A stretch of DNA of 64,000 bases. Source: Jiangella alkaliphila. GTDB taxonomy: Bacteria; Actinomycetota; Actinomycetes; Jiangellales; Jiangellaceae. Where the stretch lies: the NCBI RefSeq assembly GCF_900105925.1, contig NZ_LT629791.1, forward strand, positions 4,744,001 to 4,808,000, given 5' to 3'. The position numbers were made by a program, and so were the translations under genes. The stretch's first letter is position 1. Each line of letters opens with the position of its first letter. Below are positions 45,511 to 55,936 of this stretch, piece by piece. The notes under the pieces are model-generated. The model searched no databases. It worked only from the letters and a program-made list of their open reading frames with translations, and was not told the origin of the DNA.

Positions 45511-47893
45511 GCTTGTCGACGCCGTCCGTGTCATGTGTCGCGCCGGTCAACGCGAATCGGGCCGCGGCGACGGCGGTCTCCTCGGCCGCCGCCTCCAACG
45601 GTGCGCCGGCCCCGTCGACCAGATAGAAGACGTCGATCGCCTCGGACCCGAGCGTCCCGACGACGGCCGACCGGATGACGACGCCCGGTCCGCTCAGTGC
45701 CGTCGCGAGCCGGTGCAGCAGGCCGGGTTCGTCGTGCGCCCGCACCTCCAGCACCGTCGCGTCCGCCGAGACGTCTCTGAGCAGCTCGACCTGGGGGCGG
45801 GCGTGTGCGATGACCCGGCCGCGCCACTCGGCGGCGCGCGCGGCCAGCCGCTCCCCCAGGCCCAGGCTGCCGCCGAGCGCCCGGGCGACGTCCTCGCGCA
45901 GCCTGACCTCGTCCGGGCCGCTGCCCCGGCGCGTCACCACCCGCCAGACGAGCACGACGGCGGCGCCCGCGGTGTACGCGCTGGCGGACCGGACGTCGAG
46001 GCGGTGCAGCGCCAGCACGCCGGCGACGGCGCCGAGCACGTGCTGGCCCTGCGGTGCGACGACCGTGACGGTGCTCAGCCCTGTAGCGTCGTCCGGCGGG
46101 GTCACCTGGACGGCCAGTGACGTGGACCTCGGGGCGCTCCCGTCCCGCTCCGCCGGCACCGTCTGCTCCACTGTCAGCGCGATCTGCGCCGCCAGCGCCG
46201 CTTGCTCAGCCGTCAGCCGGCCCGGCTCCGGCGGCGGGGCGCCGGCCAGCACCCGGCGGGTCCGCTCGACCAGGTCGCCGACCAGCCGGGACCGCAGCGG
46301 CGACCACGCGATCGGACCGGCGGCGGTGGCGTCGGCCTCGGTGAGGCAGGCCAGCAGGTCGAGGAACTCGCGCGTCCCGACGGCGTCGACGACCGCCGCG
46401 AGCGTGGCCGGGTCGTCCGGGTCGCGCCGGGTCGCCGTCTCGGGCAGCAGCAGGTGGTGCCGGACCAGCCGGCCCAGCGTCGCGGCGTCGTCGTCGCTCA
46501 GCCCGACCCGGCGGCCCAGACCGGCGGCGATCGGCTCGCCCGCCGCGGAGTGGTCGCCCGGCACGCCCTTGCCGAGGTCGTGCACCAGCGCGGCCAGCAG
46601 CAGCACGTCCGGCCGGGCCACCCGGCGGGTCAGCCGCGATGCCACCAGAGCCGTCTCGACGAGGTGCCGGTCGACGGTGTGCCGGTGGACGGGCGTACGG
46701 GTGGGGCGGTAGCGGATCCGTTCCCACTCCGGGAACCAGCGCACCACCAGCCCGGCCGCCTCCAGCGCGTCCCACACCGGCACGATGCCCGGACCGGCGC
46801 CGAGCAGGCTGACCAGCGCGTCGAGGGCCGGTGCCGGCCACGGCTCGGGCAGCGGCGGGCACTCGCCGGCCAGCCGCGCCAAGGTCGTCGGGCTGGGCAC
46901 CAGGCCGGCCTGCGCCGCGGCGGCGGCCATCCGGAGCGGCAGGACGGCGTCGTGCGCCGGGTCGGCATCGCGGCCGAGCACCACCTCGCCGTCGTACTCG
47001 TCGACGCCGTCGGCCAGCGCGCGGCGGACCAGTTGCTGGCGCCGTCCGCGCCGCTTCCGGCCGGCCAGCGTCCGCTCGACGTCGCTCCAGGTGACGTCGG
47101 AGGCGTAGGCGATGCTGCGGCCGGCCTCGGCGACGCGGCGCAGCAGCGGGTCGGCGTCGGGCAGCCCGAGCTTGGCGGCGACGTCGTCCTGGTTCTCGAA
47201 CAGCAGCCGGTCCTGCCGCCGGCCGGTCGTGCGGTGCAGCGCGTCGCGGACGGTGAGCAGCCACTGCCGGGCGAGGTCGACGCCGGCGGTGCGCGGGCGG
47301 TCGGCGATCCACGACGCCGTCACCGCCCGCAGCGCGAGCGTGTCGCGCAGCCCGCCGTAGGCCTGGACGAGGTCCGGCTCCAGCAGGTGCGCCAGCTCGC
47401 CCACACTCGCCGCGCGGTCGCGGCACATGGCCGCCAGCTCCGGCAGCCTGACGGCTGCCTGCTTGCGCCAGCCGTCGCGGACGCCGGCCCGCAGCTCGTC
47501 CGTCAAGGCCTCGTCGCCGGCCACGTGCCTTGCGTCGATCAGCCCGAGCGCCGCCTTGAGGTCGTCGGCGGCGACGTCGAGCGCCTGCCCGAGCGTGCGG
47601 ACCGAGTGGTCCAGCGCCAGGCCGGCGTCCCACACCGGATAGAACACGGCGTCGGCGACGGCGCCTGGGTCGCCGCGGCCGGTGACCAGCAGCACGACGT
47701 CGAGGTCGCTGCCGGGCAGCAGTTCGCGCCGCCCGTAGCCGCCGACGGCGACCAGCGCGTACCCGCGCCGCGCCGCGTCGGGCACGTCCGCGAACAGCCG
47801 CGCCAGCCACCCGTCGGCCAGCTCGGACAGCGTCTTGGCCCGCTGCGCCGCGCCGAGGCGGTCGTCGTCGACGATCGCCCGGCGCAGCGCCAC
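45506..47893 (-). CDS. glnD: Protein-PII nucleotidyltransferase GlnD
   Basis: A 795-aa nitrogen sensor that modifies and demodifies PII. The nucleotidyltransferase block VAVGGYGRRELLPGSDLDVV is near residues 49-68, a PII-transferase helical domain follows, the HD domain shows LLLAALVHDLGKGVPGDHSA near residue 430, and two ACT domains occupy the C terminus (LSTVTVVAPQGQHVLGAVAG and LEVRAHDEPGLLHRLATALS). In actinobacteria this enzyme usually adenylylates GlnK. The start is GTG 47893, 20 bases after glnB. Its stop codon lies in the repeat arm of the 169-bp element. Confidence 0.93.
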   Translation of the reverse strand: MALRRAIVDDDRLGAAQRAKTLSELADGWLARLFADVPDAARRGYALVAVGGYGRRELLPGSDLDVVLLVTGRGDPGAVADAVFYPVWDAGLALDHSVRTLGQALDVAADDLKAALGLIDARHVAGDEALTDELRAGVRDGWRKQAAVRLPELAAMCRDRAASVGELAHLLEPDLVQAYGGLRDTLALRAVTASWIADRPRTAGVDLARQWLLTVRDALHRTTGRRQDRLLFENQDDVAAKLGLPDADPLLRRVAEAGRSIAYASDVTWSDVERTLAGRKRRGRRQQLVRRALADGVDEYDGEVVLGRDADPAHDAVLPLRMAAAAAQAGLVPSPTTLARLAGECPPLPEPWPAPALDALVSLLGAGPGIVPVWDALEAAGLVVRWFPEWERIRYRPTRTPVHRHTVDRHLVETALVASRLTRRVARPDVLLLAALVHDLGKGVPGDHSAAGEPIAAGLGRRVGLSDDDAATLGRLVRHHLLLPETATRRDPDDPATLAAVVDAVGTREFLDLLACLTEADATAAGPIAWSPLRSRLVGDLVERTRRVLAGAPPPEPGRLTAEQAALAAQIALTVEQTVPAERDGSAPRSTSLAVQVTPPDDATGLSTVTVVAPQGQHVLGAVAGVLALHRLDVRSASAYTAGAAVVLVWRVVTRRGSGPDEVRLREDVARALGGSLGLGERLAARAAEWRGRVIAHARPQVELLRDVSADATVLEVRAHDEPGLLHRLATALSGPGVVIRSAVVGTLGSEAIDVFYLVDGAGAPLEAAAEETAVAAARFALTGATHDTDGVDKP

Positions 47894-47913
47894 GAACCGC
47901 GCGGTGGTGGTGC

Positions 47914-49552
<1,639 letters not shown>

Positions 49553-49627
49553 CGTTGGCTCCTAGCCGAGTCGGAACGCCGGCCCGTTCACAGGCCGGCC
49601 ACGTCCCTGTGATGGTGGCGACCCGTC

Positions 49628-49665
49628 GTTACTCGGGCGTGCGGCGGCCATTACGGCCACGTGAC
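49628..49665 (-). promoter_or_regulatory. Candidate GlnR box upstream of amtB
   Basis: On the minus strand the pentamers GTCAC (49665), GTAAT (49654) and GTAAC (49632) start at 11- and 22-base steps, the spacing of the GlnR box (GTnAC-n6-GnAAC repeats). One of the four expected half-sites is not conserved. The site is 76-113 bases upstream of the amtB start, so nitrogen control is plausible. Confidence 0.4.
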
Positions 49666-49713
49666 ATGGGCCACTCCTGCGTTACGAGTACGTGAACAGC
49701 GCGCGCCCGAGGC

Positions 49714-51276
49714 TCAACCGGCCGCCTCGACCGCGATCAGCTCGTCGAATCGGACGGAGTGCTGGAACGCGTAGCCGGCCCGCAGCAGGACGGCCTCCTC
49801 CAGGTAGCGGCCGACCAGCTGCATGCCCACCGGGAGGCCCTGCGACCGTCCGCACGGGATGGTCAACGCCGGATGCCCCGTGTAGTTGAACTGGAGGGTG
49901 TTGCGCAGGCCCGGCAGACCCATGGCGCGGTCTCCGTCGCCCTCGCCGTCGCCCCCGGCCGGCTGCAGGTTCGCCGGGAACCGCGGCCGCTCGCGGAACA
50001 CCGGCGCCGTCGTCAGGCAGGTCGGCATGAGCAGGACGTCGACGTCGACCAGGGCCCGGTCGTAGGCCGCCACGAAGGTGGGCCGCACGTTCTGCGCCCT
50101 GGCGTAGAGCCTGCCCTCGAAGACGCGCGCGCTGAGCTCGCCGAGCAGGCGCTGCAGCCGGCGTTCGGGATAGCGCTCCACTTCCATGCGCCACGACCGG
50201 CCGAGTGCCGCGGCGAGTGAGGGCGGGTAGTACGTCTCCCCCAGCGCGGAGATGCCGGCCCGGCCGACGGCGTGGCTGCCGTCCAGCGTCAGCGCCGCGT
50301 ACGCGGGCGTCACGGCCAGATGCTCCGGTACGGAGACGTCAACGATCTTCGCGCCCGCGGCTCGCAACACGACCGCTGCCGACCGCACGACCGCGGCCAC
50401 CTCCGGATCGGCGTCGAGGAATGCCTCGTCGAGCAGCCCGATGGTCAGCCCGTCGACGCCGTCGGCCAGGGTCGACGAGGTGTCGACGGCGTCCGGGATG
50501 TGCCGCCCCTGACGCGGGTCCAGGCCGTCGTACCCCGCGACGACGTCCAACGCGGCCGCGATGTCCTCGACGCTGCGGGCGATCGGCCCGACGTGGTCGA
50601 CGGTCGGGTCGTTGTCCGACACGACCCCGAAGTGGGACACCAGGCCAAACGTGGGCTTGAGGCCGATCGCGCCCGACCACGCCGCCGGGATCCGGACGGA
50701 GCCGCCCTGGTCACCGCCGAAGGCGATGTCGACCTCGCCGGCCGCTGCCGCGACCGCGCCGCCGGACGACGTCCCACCGGCCAGCCGGGTCGGGTCGTGC
50801 GGGTTCTTCGGGCGCCGGGCGTCGCTGACCTCGCCGAAGCCGCCGACCACCGCGTTCGTCCCGACGACCGTCGCGCCCGCCTCGAGGACCCGCCGCGCGA
50901 CCGTGGAGTCGAAGTCGGGCATCAGGTGGTCGACACCGTGCGACCCCAGCGTCGACGGGATGCCAGCGACCACGATGGTGTCCTTGAACGAGACGGTCCT
51001 CCCGGCGAGGGCGCCCGCGGCGTCGCCGCCGAACGAGCACTTCCGCACCCACGCGTTCAACGGATCCTCCGCCGCGTCGGGCCTGTAGGGCACTCCCCGC
51101 CGCACGTCGGCCGCCGGTGGCGGCGGTTCCTGGAGCCGCAGGTTCATGAAGTCGTCGAGCACCTCGAGACCGTCGGCCACGAGTCGCTGATAGGTCGCCA
51201 CCTCGTGACCGGCCAGTTCGAAGCCGAGCGACCGGGCGACCCGCTGGAGCTCATCGGACTCGGGCACGATGAACAT
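49714..51276 (-). CDS. Amidase (amidase signature family)
   Basis: A 520-aa enzyme that hydrolyses carboxamides. The Ser-Ser-Lys catalytic frame is visible: Lys in GRTVSFKDTIVVAGIPS (about residue 95), the Gly/Ser-rich block RLAGGTSSGGAVAAAAGEVD (about 165) and the nucleophilic Ser in AFGGDQGGSVRIPAAWSGAI (about 190). ATG 51276 has GGAGGT upstream and is preferred over an in-frame start 24 codons earlier. It follows the asparagine synthase gene with a 90-base gap that contains palindromes. The substrate is unknown; the pairing hints at amide nitrogen metabolism, but a biosynthetic role is also possible. Confidence 0.9.
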   Translation of the reverse strand: MFIVPESDELQRVARSLGFELAGHEVATYQRLVADGLEVLDDFMNLRLQEPPPPAADVRRGVPYRPDAAEDPLNAWVRKCSFGGDAAGALAGRTVSFKDTIVVAGIPSTLGSHGVDHLMPDFDSTVARRVLEAGATVVGTNAVVGGFGEVSDARRPKNPHDPTRLAGGTSSGGAVAAAAGEVDIAFGGDQGGSVRIPAAWSGAIGLKPTFGLVSHFGVVSDNDPTVDHVGPIARSVEDIAAALDVVAGYDGLDPRQGRHIPDAVDTSSTLADGVDGLTIGLLDEAFLDADPEVAAVVRSAAVVLRAAGAKIVDVSVPEHLAVTPAYAALTLDGSHAVGRAGISALGETYYPPSLAAALGRSWRMEVERYPERRLQRLLGELSARVFEGRLYARAQNVRPTFVAAYDRALVDVDVLLMPTCLTTAPVFRERPRFPANLQPAGGDGEGDGDRAMGLPGLRNTLQFNYTGHPALTIPCGRSQGLPVGMQLVGRYLEEAVLLRAGYAFQHSVRFDELIAVEAAG

Positions 51277-51303
51277 GCCGACCTCCGGACGCGGTGATTC
51301 AGG

Positions 51304-51331
51304 CGAAACGGTTGTTTCGATGATTGAATCA
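51304..51331. promoter_or_regulatory. Palindromes upstream of the amidase gene
   Basis: CGAAACGGTTGTTTCG (51304-51319) is a perfect 6-4-6 inverted repeat, and TGATTGAATCA (51321-51331) is a perfect 11-bp palindrome. They sit between the asnB stop and the amidase start. The CGAAAC/GTTTCG half-sites are the same as those around the LacI gene at 54344 and 54421, which suggests control by that regulator or a relative. Confidence 0.5.
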
Positions 51332-51366
51332 CGCGTGCCGGAGGGCACGCCACCGACGTCCCGGTG

Positions 51367-53214
51367 TCAGAGCTCGAGACGTGGCCGGTAGAGATCGAAC
51401 CAGTGATGCAGGTCCAGGGCCGCCTCGATGCCGAATCGCGTGTCGGCGGGCGCCGCCGAGACCTCCGCCGTCGCGGCCCGCGTCAGCCACGCCCGGTCGA
51501 CCAGCTCGAACACCGGGCTGGACGATTCGCCGAGCAGATCCCGCGCCTGGTCCTGGATGCTTCGCAGATAGCCGGGGTCCTGCGTCAGCGGATACGCCGC
51601 CTTCTTCCGATCGCGGATCGAACGCGGGACGACCTCTCCGCTCGCCGCACGGAGCAGGCTCTTCTCCCGGCCGTCGAAGGTCTTCAGCGCCCACGGCGTG
51701 TTGTAGATGTACTCGACGAGGCGATGGTCGCAGAACGGCACGCGCACCTCCAGGCCGACGGACATGGACAGGCGGTCCTTCCGGTCGAGCAGATAGCGCA
51801 CGAAGCGGGCGACGCTCAGATAGAAGACTGTGCGCATGCGCCGTTCCGTCTCGCTCTCGTCGTCGAGGTGGCCGGCCTCGGCCGCCGCGCTTCGGTAGAG
51901 CTCGTCGATGTAGTCGTCAAGCTCCGTTTTGCGCCGCAGGTCCTCGGACACCCATGGGAGCGGGTCGCCCACGCGGGACCGGATGAACGAGATCCAGGGG
52001 AAGGTGGCGTCCCGTTGGGCGGCTTCGTCGTGGAACCAGAGGTAGCCGCCGAACACCTCGTCGGCCGATTCTCCGGACAAGGCGACGGTCGAGTTGGCGC
52101 TGATGGCGTCGAACAGGAGATACAGCGAGGTGTCGAGGTCACCGAATCCTGTCGGCAGGTCGCGGGCCGCGATGCCGGCTCGGCGCACGGCCGGATCCTT
52201 CAGCATCTCCGGGTCCAGCATGACCACCTCGTGGTTCAGCTGGTGATAGGCAGCCATTTCGCGGACGAACTGGGAGTCGGGCGCCTCGCAACCTTCCTGC
52301 GGGGTGAAATTCTCCTCGTACCCGGCGAAGTCGACGGAGAACGTCCGCAAGGAATCGCCGTCGTCGTCCAGGTGCCGCGCGGCGAGACCGGTGATGGTGC
52401 TGGAGTCGAGGCCGCCGGAGAGCAGGACGCACCGCGGCACGTCGGCGACGAGCTGTCGCCGGACGATGTCGTCCAGGAGCTCTCGTACGTGTTCGATCGT
52501 CGTCTCACGGTCGTCGCGGTGCTCCGACGGCTGCAGCCGCCAGTACGTGCGGCTCTTGATGCCACCGGACTCGACGGACACGATCGTGCCGGGAAGGACC
52601 TCGCTCATCCCCTTCCACAGCGACCACCCGGGCGGTTTGGTGTAGAGACGGTGCGACAGCAGGCCGCGTAAACCATCGAGGTCGACGACCTTCCTGACCG
52701 ACGGGTGGGCGAGAATCGCCTTGGGTTCGGACCCGAAGAGGACGCCGTCCGGCGTCGGATAGTAGTAGAGCGGCTTCACGCCGAGGCGATCGCGGATCAA
52801 CAGCAGGCGGGAGTCCCGGTCGTCCCAGATCGCGAAGGCGAACATTCCATTGAGATGGTCGACGAGGCCGTCGCCCCACTCCAGATAGCCGTGCAGCACG
52901 ACCTCCGTGTCGCTCCGCGTCCGGAACCGGTGGCCCTTCTGGAGCAGTTCGCGGCGCAACTCCAGGTAGTTGTAGACCTCGCCGCTGTACGTGAGCGCCA
53001 CGGTGCCGTTCGGGGTATCGAACGTCATGGGTTGCTTGCCGCCGTCCAGATCGATCACCGCAAGTCTGCGATGACCGAGCGCGACGTCGTGCCGTAGCCA
53101 GACGCCGGAGTCGTCGGGTCCGCGGCGCGCCATGGTCGCGACCATGGCGTCGACAATGTCCCGGCTGGCGCTCAGGTCCGAGTCATATGACACCCATCCC
53201 GCGATGCCGCACAC
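51367..53214 (-). CDS. asnB: Asparagine synthase, glutamine-hydrolysing
   Basis: A 615-aa enzyme that makes asparagine from aspartate, ATP and glutamine. GTG 53214 is chosen because it makes Cys2 the second residue (MCGIAGWVSY), the N-terminal nucleophile of the glutaminase domain. MARRGPDDSGVW, GHRRLAVIDL and YSGEVYNYLELR follow. The synthase domain has the ATP pyrophosphatase loop LLSGGLDSSTITG at about residues 264-276, VALSGESADEVFGGY and VPFCDHRLVEYIY. It is the type found alone in many actinobacteria. GAGAAGG lies upstream. It is followed by an amidase gene, and an upstream LacI gene shares its orientation. Confidence 0.93.
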   Translation of the reverse strand: MCGIAGWVSYDSDLSASRDIVDAMVATMARRGPDDSGVWLRHDVALGHRRLAVIDLDGGKQPMTFDTPNGTVALTYSGEVYNYLELRRELLQKGHRFRTRSDTEVVLHGYLEWGDGLVDHLNGMFAFAIWDDRDSRLLLIRDRLGVKPLYYYPTPDGVLFGSEPKAILAHPSVRKVVDLDGLRGLLSHRLYTKPPGWSLWKGMSEVLPGTIVSVESGGIKSRTYWRLQPSEHRDDRETTIEHVRELLDDIVRRQLVADVPRCVLLSGGLDSSTITGLAARHLDDDGDSLRTFSVDFAGYEENFTPQEGCEAPDSQFVREMAAYHQLNHEVVMLDPEMLKDPAVRRAGIAARDLPTGFGDLDTSLYLLFDAISANSTVALSGESADEVFGGYLWFHDEAAQRDATFPWISFIRSRVGDPLPWVSEDLRRKTELDDYIDELYRSAAAEAGHLDDESETERRMRTVFYLSVARFVRYLLDRKDRLSMSVGLEVRVPFCDHRLVEYIYNTPWALKTFDGREKSLLRAASGEVVPRSIRDRKKAAYPLTQDPGYLRSIQDQARDLLGESSSPVFELVDRAWLTRAATAEVSAAPADTRFGIEAALDLHHWFDLYRPRLEL

Positions 53215-53318
53215 GTCGCCTTCTCTCGTCGGAAGTCCCGGCTCAGACGTGGTGTCCATGACATCCCCACGCCGGAGAGCGAGCCAGGGGGAGATCTTCG
53301 CTCGACGAGAATCGGTGA

Positions 53319-54338
53319 TCAGCGCAGCGGCGCGGTGGAGCTGCGCTCGATCAGCGTCGTGGCGAGCTCGAAGTGGTGGGTCTCGGGGCGCTGGCCCTGG
53401 GCGAGCCCCAGCAGCGTCCGCAGGGCGACCCGGCCCATCTCGCGCATGGGCTGGCGCACGGTGGTGAGCTGGGGCGACGTCCAGGCGGCGGCGTAGGTGT
53501 CGTCGAAGCCGACGATGCTGAGGTCTTCCGGCAGGCGCAGGCCGCGCCGGCGGGCCTCCTCCATGACGCCCAGGGCGGACGCGTCGCAGCCGGCGACGAT
53601 GGCCGTCGGCGGGTCGGCGAGGTCGAGCAGGCGCCCGGCCATTGCGCGGCCGTCCTCGTGGCTGAAGCCGACCTGCAGCACCAGGGAGTCGTCGAGAACG
53701 ACATCCCGGCTGCTCAACGCCGCCAAATGACCGTGCAGCCGCTGCTGCGCCGGCCGCGACGCGGGCGGGCCGCCGGCGAAGCCGATGCGCCGGTGCCCCA
53801 GCCCGAGCAGGTGCTCGGTCGCCTGCAGCCCGCCTGACCAGTTGGTGGCGCTGACGCTGACCAGCTGGTCGGTCGTGCTGGGGTCGATCGAGACGGGGTC
53901 GACGGCGACCAGGCCGAGGCCGGCGTCGGCGCAGGCGCGGACCTGGTCGGGCCGAACCTCGGTCGTGACGACGATCAGCCCGTGATGTCCCTTGGCGGAC
54001 AGCCCGCGGAACCAGCCGGGCGTCAGAGCCGACGACCCGGCCAGGTGTGTGACGACGACGTCGACGCCCTGCTCGTTGCCGGCGGAGACCACGCCGGAGA
54101 GCACCTGCGCCGAGTACAGGTTCACGAACGCGTCGAACAGGACGGTGACGGTGGGCGTGGTGTCGTGCACCCGCCGGCCGGTGCTGGGAACGTAGCCGAG
54201 CGACCCGATCGCCTCGTGCACCCGCTCCCGGGTCGCCGCCGCGACGTCGCCGCGCCCGTTGAGCACCTTCGACACCGTCGCCTTCGACACCCCGGCGGCT
54301 TGCGCGACGGTGTCGAGGGTCGGCCGCTCTCTTCGCAT
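53319..54338 (-). CDS. LacI family transcriptional regulator
   Basis: A 339-aa repressor. The LacI helix-turn-helix is at residues 5-25 (RPTLDTVAQAAGVSKATVSK), followed by the hinge (GYVPSTGRRV) and a periplasmic-binding-protein-like sensor domain with a sugar effector expected. ATG 54338 begins MRRERPTL. The promoter (54346-54375) predicts a start site only about one base upstream, so the mRNA may be almost leaderless. It is divergent from an ABC sugar transporter and a GH3 glycosidase, which are its likely targets. Operators with CGAAA/TTTCG half-sites flank both promoters. Confidence 0.93.
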   Translation of the reverse strand: MRRERPTLDTVAQAAGVSKATVSKVLNGRGDVAAATRERVHEAIGSLGYVPSTGRRVHDTTPTVTVLFDAFVNLYSAQVLSGVVSAGNEQGVDVVVTHLAGSSALTPGWFRGLSAKGHHGLIVVTTEVRPDQVRACADAGLGLVAVDPVSIDPSTTDQLVSVSATNWSGGLQATEHLLGLGHRRIGFAGGPPASRPAQQRLHGHLAALSSRDVVLDDSLVLQVGFSHEDGRAMAGRLLDLADPPTAIVAGCDASALGVMEEARRRGLRLPEDLSIVGFDDTYAAAWTSPQLTTVRQPMREMGRVALRTLLGLAQGQRPETHHFELATTLIERSSTAPLR

Positions 54339-54343
54339 ACGTC

Positions 54344-54375
54344 CGAAACTATTTCGAGCACACACTCCCTGTCAA
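54344..54375 (-). promoter_or_regulatory. lacI promoter with operator over the -10 region
   Basis: On the minus strand -35 TTGACA (54375-54370), 18-bp spacer, -10 TAGTTT (54351-54346). The palindrome CGAAACTATTTCG (54344-54356) covers the -10 element, so autoregulation by LacI is expected. Confidence 0.65.
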
Positions 54376-54382
54376 GAGGGCA

Positions 54383-54446
54383 TTGACGCCATCGACCCGC
54401 CTCGTTACGCTCCCTCGCATCCGAAACAACGTCGCAACTGTTTCGG
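54383..54446 (+). promoter_or_regulatory. Sugar-uptake operon promoter and LacI operator
   Basis: -35 TTGACG (54383-54388), 17-bp spacer, -10 TACGCT (54406-54411). CCGAAAC (54421-54427) and GTTTCGG (54440-54446) form a perfect inverted repeat with a 12-base spacer just after the expected start site, a typical place for a LacI-family repressor to block transcription. Confidence 0.6.
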
Positions 54447-54478
54447 ACCCAGCCGCTTCACGAGGACAGGATGGCGCA

Positions 54479-55819
54479 ATGAGGCACATCAGACTCCGTG
54501 CCGTGACGGCAGCGACGTTCGCCGCCACGGCGCTCACACTCGCGGCGTGCGGGGGTGCGAGCCCCGGCGACTCCACTGACGGCAGCGACGACAGCACCAG
54601 CGGCAGCGATGAGAACGGAACCGAGGGCGGCGCCGCCAGCGCCTGGATCCTCACCGGCGGCGGCTGGCCCGTCACGGCCGCATCGTTCGAGCGCTGGAAC
54701 GGCGAGCACGACGACCAGCCGATCGCGGTCGAGGAGTTCGAGAACGACGCGTACAAGGAGAAGATCCGCACCTCGGTCGGATCCGGCGAGGCACCGACGC
54801 TGGTCATGAACTGGACCGGCGGCACACTGGCCGACTACGTCGCGAACGACCAGGTCGTCGACATCGGCGCCGACACCCAGGCGCTCGTCGACCGCGTCAT
54901 GCCGTCCGTCGCGCAGAACGGCGCCATCGACGGCACCACCTACGCGGTCCCGATGAACGACGTCCAGCCGGTCGTCCTCTACTACAACGAGGACCTGTTC
55001 GCGCAGGCCGGCATCGAGGTGCCGACCACCTGGCAGGAGACCCTCGACGCGGTCGCGACGTTCAGCGACGCCGGCATCATCCCGTTCTCGCTGGCCGGGC
55101 AGAGCGTCTGGCCGGAGCTGATGTGGATCCAGTACCTCACCGACCGCATCGGCGGCCCCGAGGTGTTCCAGGCGGTTCTCGACGGCACACCCGACGCCTG
55201 GTCCGACCCGGCGATCACGGAGGCGCTGACGAAGATCCAGGAGCTGGTCGACGCCGGCGGGTTCGGCGACGCGTTCGCGTCGGTCGCCGCTGACCAGAGC
55301 GCCGACGCCGCGCTGGTGCACACCGGCCGCGCCGCCATGCTGCTGCAGGGCAGCTGGGTCTACGCGACCTTCCACACCGACAACCCGGAGTTCGCGACGT
55401 CCGCGCTCGGGTTCACGACGTTCCCGACGATCGAGGACGGTAGCGGCGACCCGGCGAACATCGTCGGCAACCCGGCCAACTTCTGGTCGATCTCCGCCTC
55501 GGCGGACGACGCGGCGCAGCAGACCGCGCTGGACTACCTCAACGAGTTCGTCTACGACGACGACCAGCTCACCGCCATGCTCGACGCCGGCAGCGTCCCG
55601 CCGGTCGCGGGGCTGGAGGACCAGATCGCGCAGAGCGACGACGCCGAGTACCTCGGCTTCGCCTATGGGCTGGTGCAGGACGCGCCGCACTTCCAGCTCT
55701 CCTGGGACCAGGCGCTCCCGGCCGACCAGGCGCAGGAGCTGCTGACGAACCTCAGCCAGATCTTCCTCGGCGAGATCACCCCGCAGCAGTTCGTCGACGC
55801 GATGAACGCCACGCTCTGA
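54479..55819 (+). CDS. Extracellular sugar-binding lipoprotein of an ABC transporter
   Basis: A 446-aa family 1 solute-binding protein. The signal peptide ends in the lipobox LTLAAC (Cys at about residue 23), so it is lipid-anchored. An acidic Ser/Asp/Gly linker follows (residues 26-50), then the binding domain with NDVQPVVLYYNEDLFAQAGI, PTTWQETLDAVATF, AMLLQGSWVYATF and PANFWSISASADDA. ATG 54479 is near GAGGACAGG. It is divergent from LacI and upstream of two permeases and a GH3 glycosidase; an oligosaccharide or glucoside is the likely ligand. Confidence 0.9.
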   Translation: MRHIRLRAVTAATFAATALTLAACGGASPGDSTDGSDDSTSGSDENGTEGGAASAWILTGGGWPVTAASFERWNGEHDDQPIAVEEFENDAYKEKIRTSVGSGEAPTLVMNWTGGTLADYVANDQVVDIGADTQALVDRVMPSVAQNGAIDGTTYAVPMNDVQPVVLYYNEDLFAQAGIEVPTTWQETLDAVATFSDAGIIPFSLAGQSVWPELMWIQYLTDRIGGPEVFQAVLDGTPDAWSDPAITEALTKIQELVDAGGFGDAFASVAADQSADAALVHTGRAAMLLQGSWVYATFHTDNPEFATSALGFTTFPTIEDGSGDPANIVGNPANFWSISASADDAAQQTALDYLNEFVYDDDQLTAMLDAGSVPPVAGLEDQIAQSDDAEYLGFAYGLVQDAPHFQLSWDQALPADQAQELLTNLSQIFLGEITPQQFVDAMNATL

Positions 55820-55936
55820 CCCGTCGAGCGCCGTGCACGCCGGCGGCGACTGGGGGCCGGAGGCTCCCACGAGTCGTCGGCCCGTCACCGATGGAGGGCT
55901 GGACAGGCAGGATGTGCGCGGCGCGACACATGAGGA

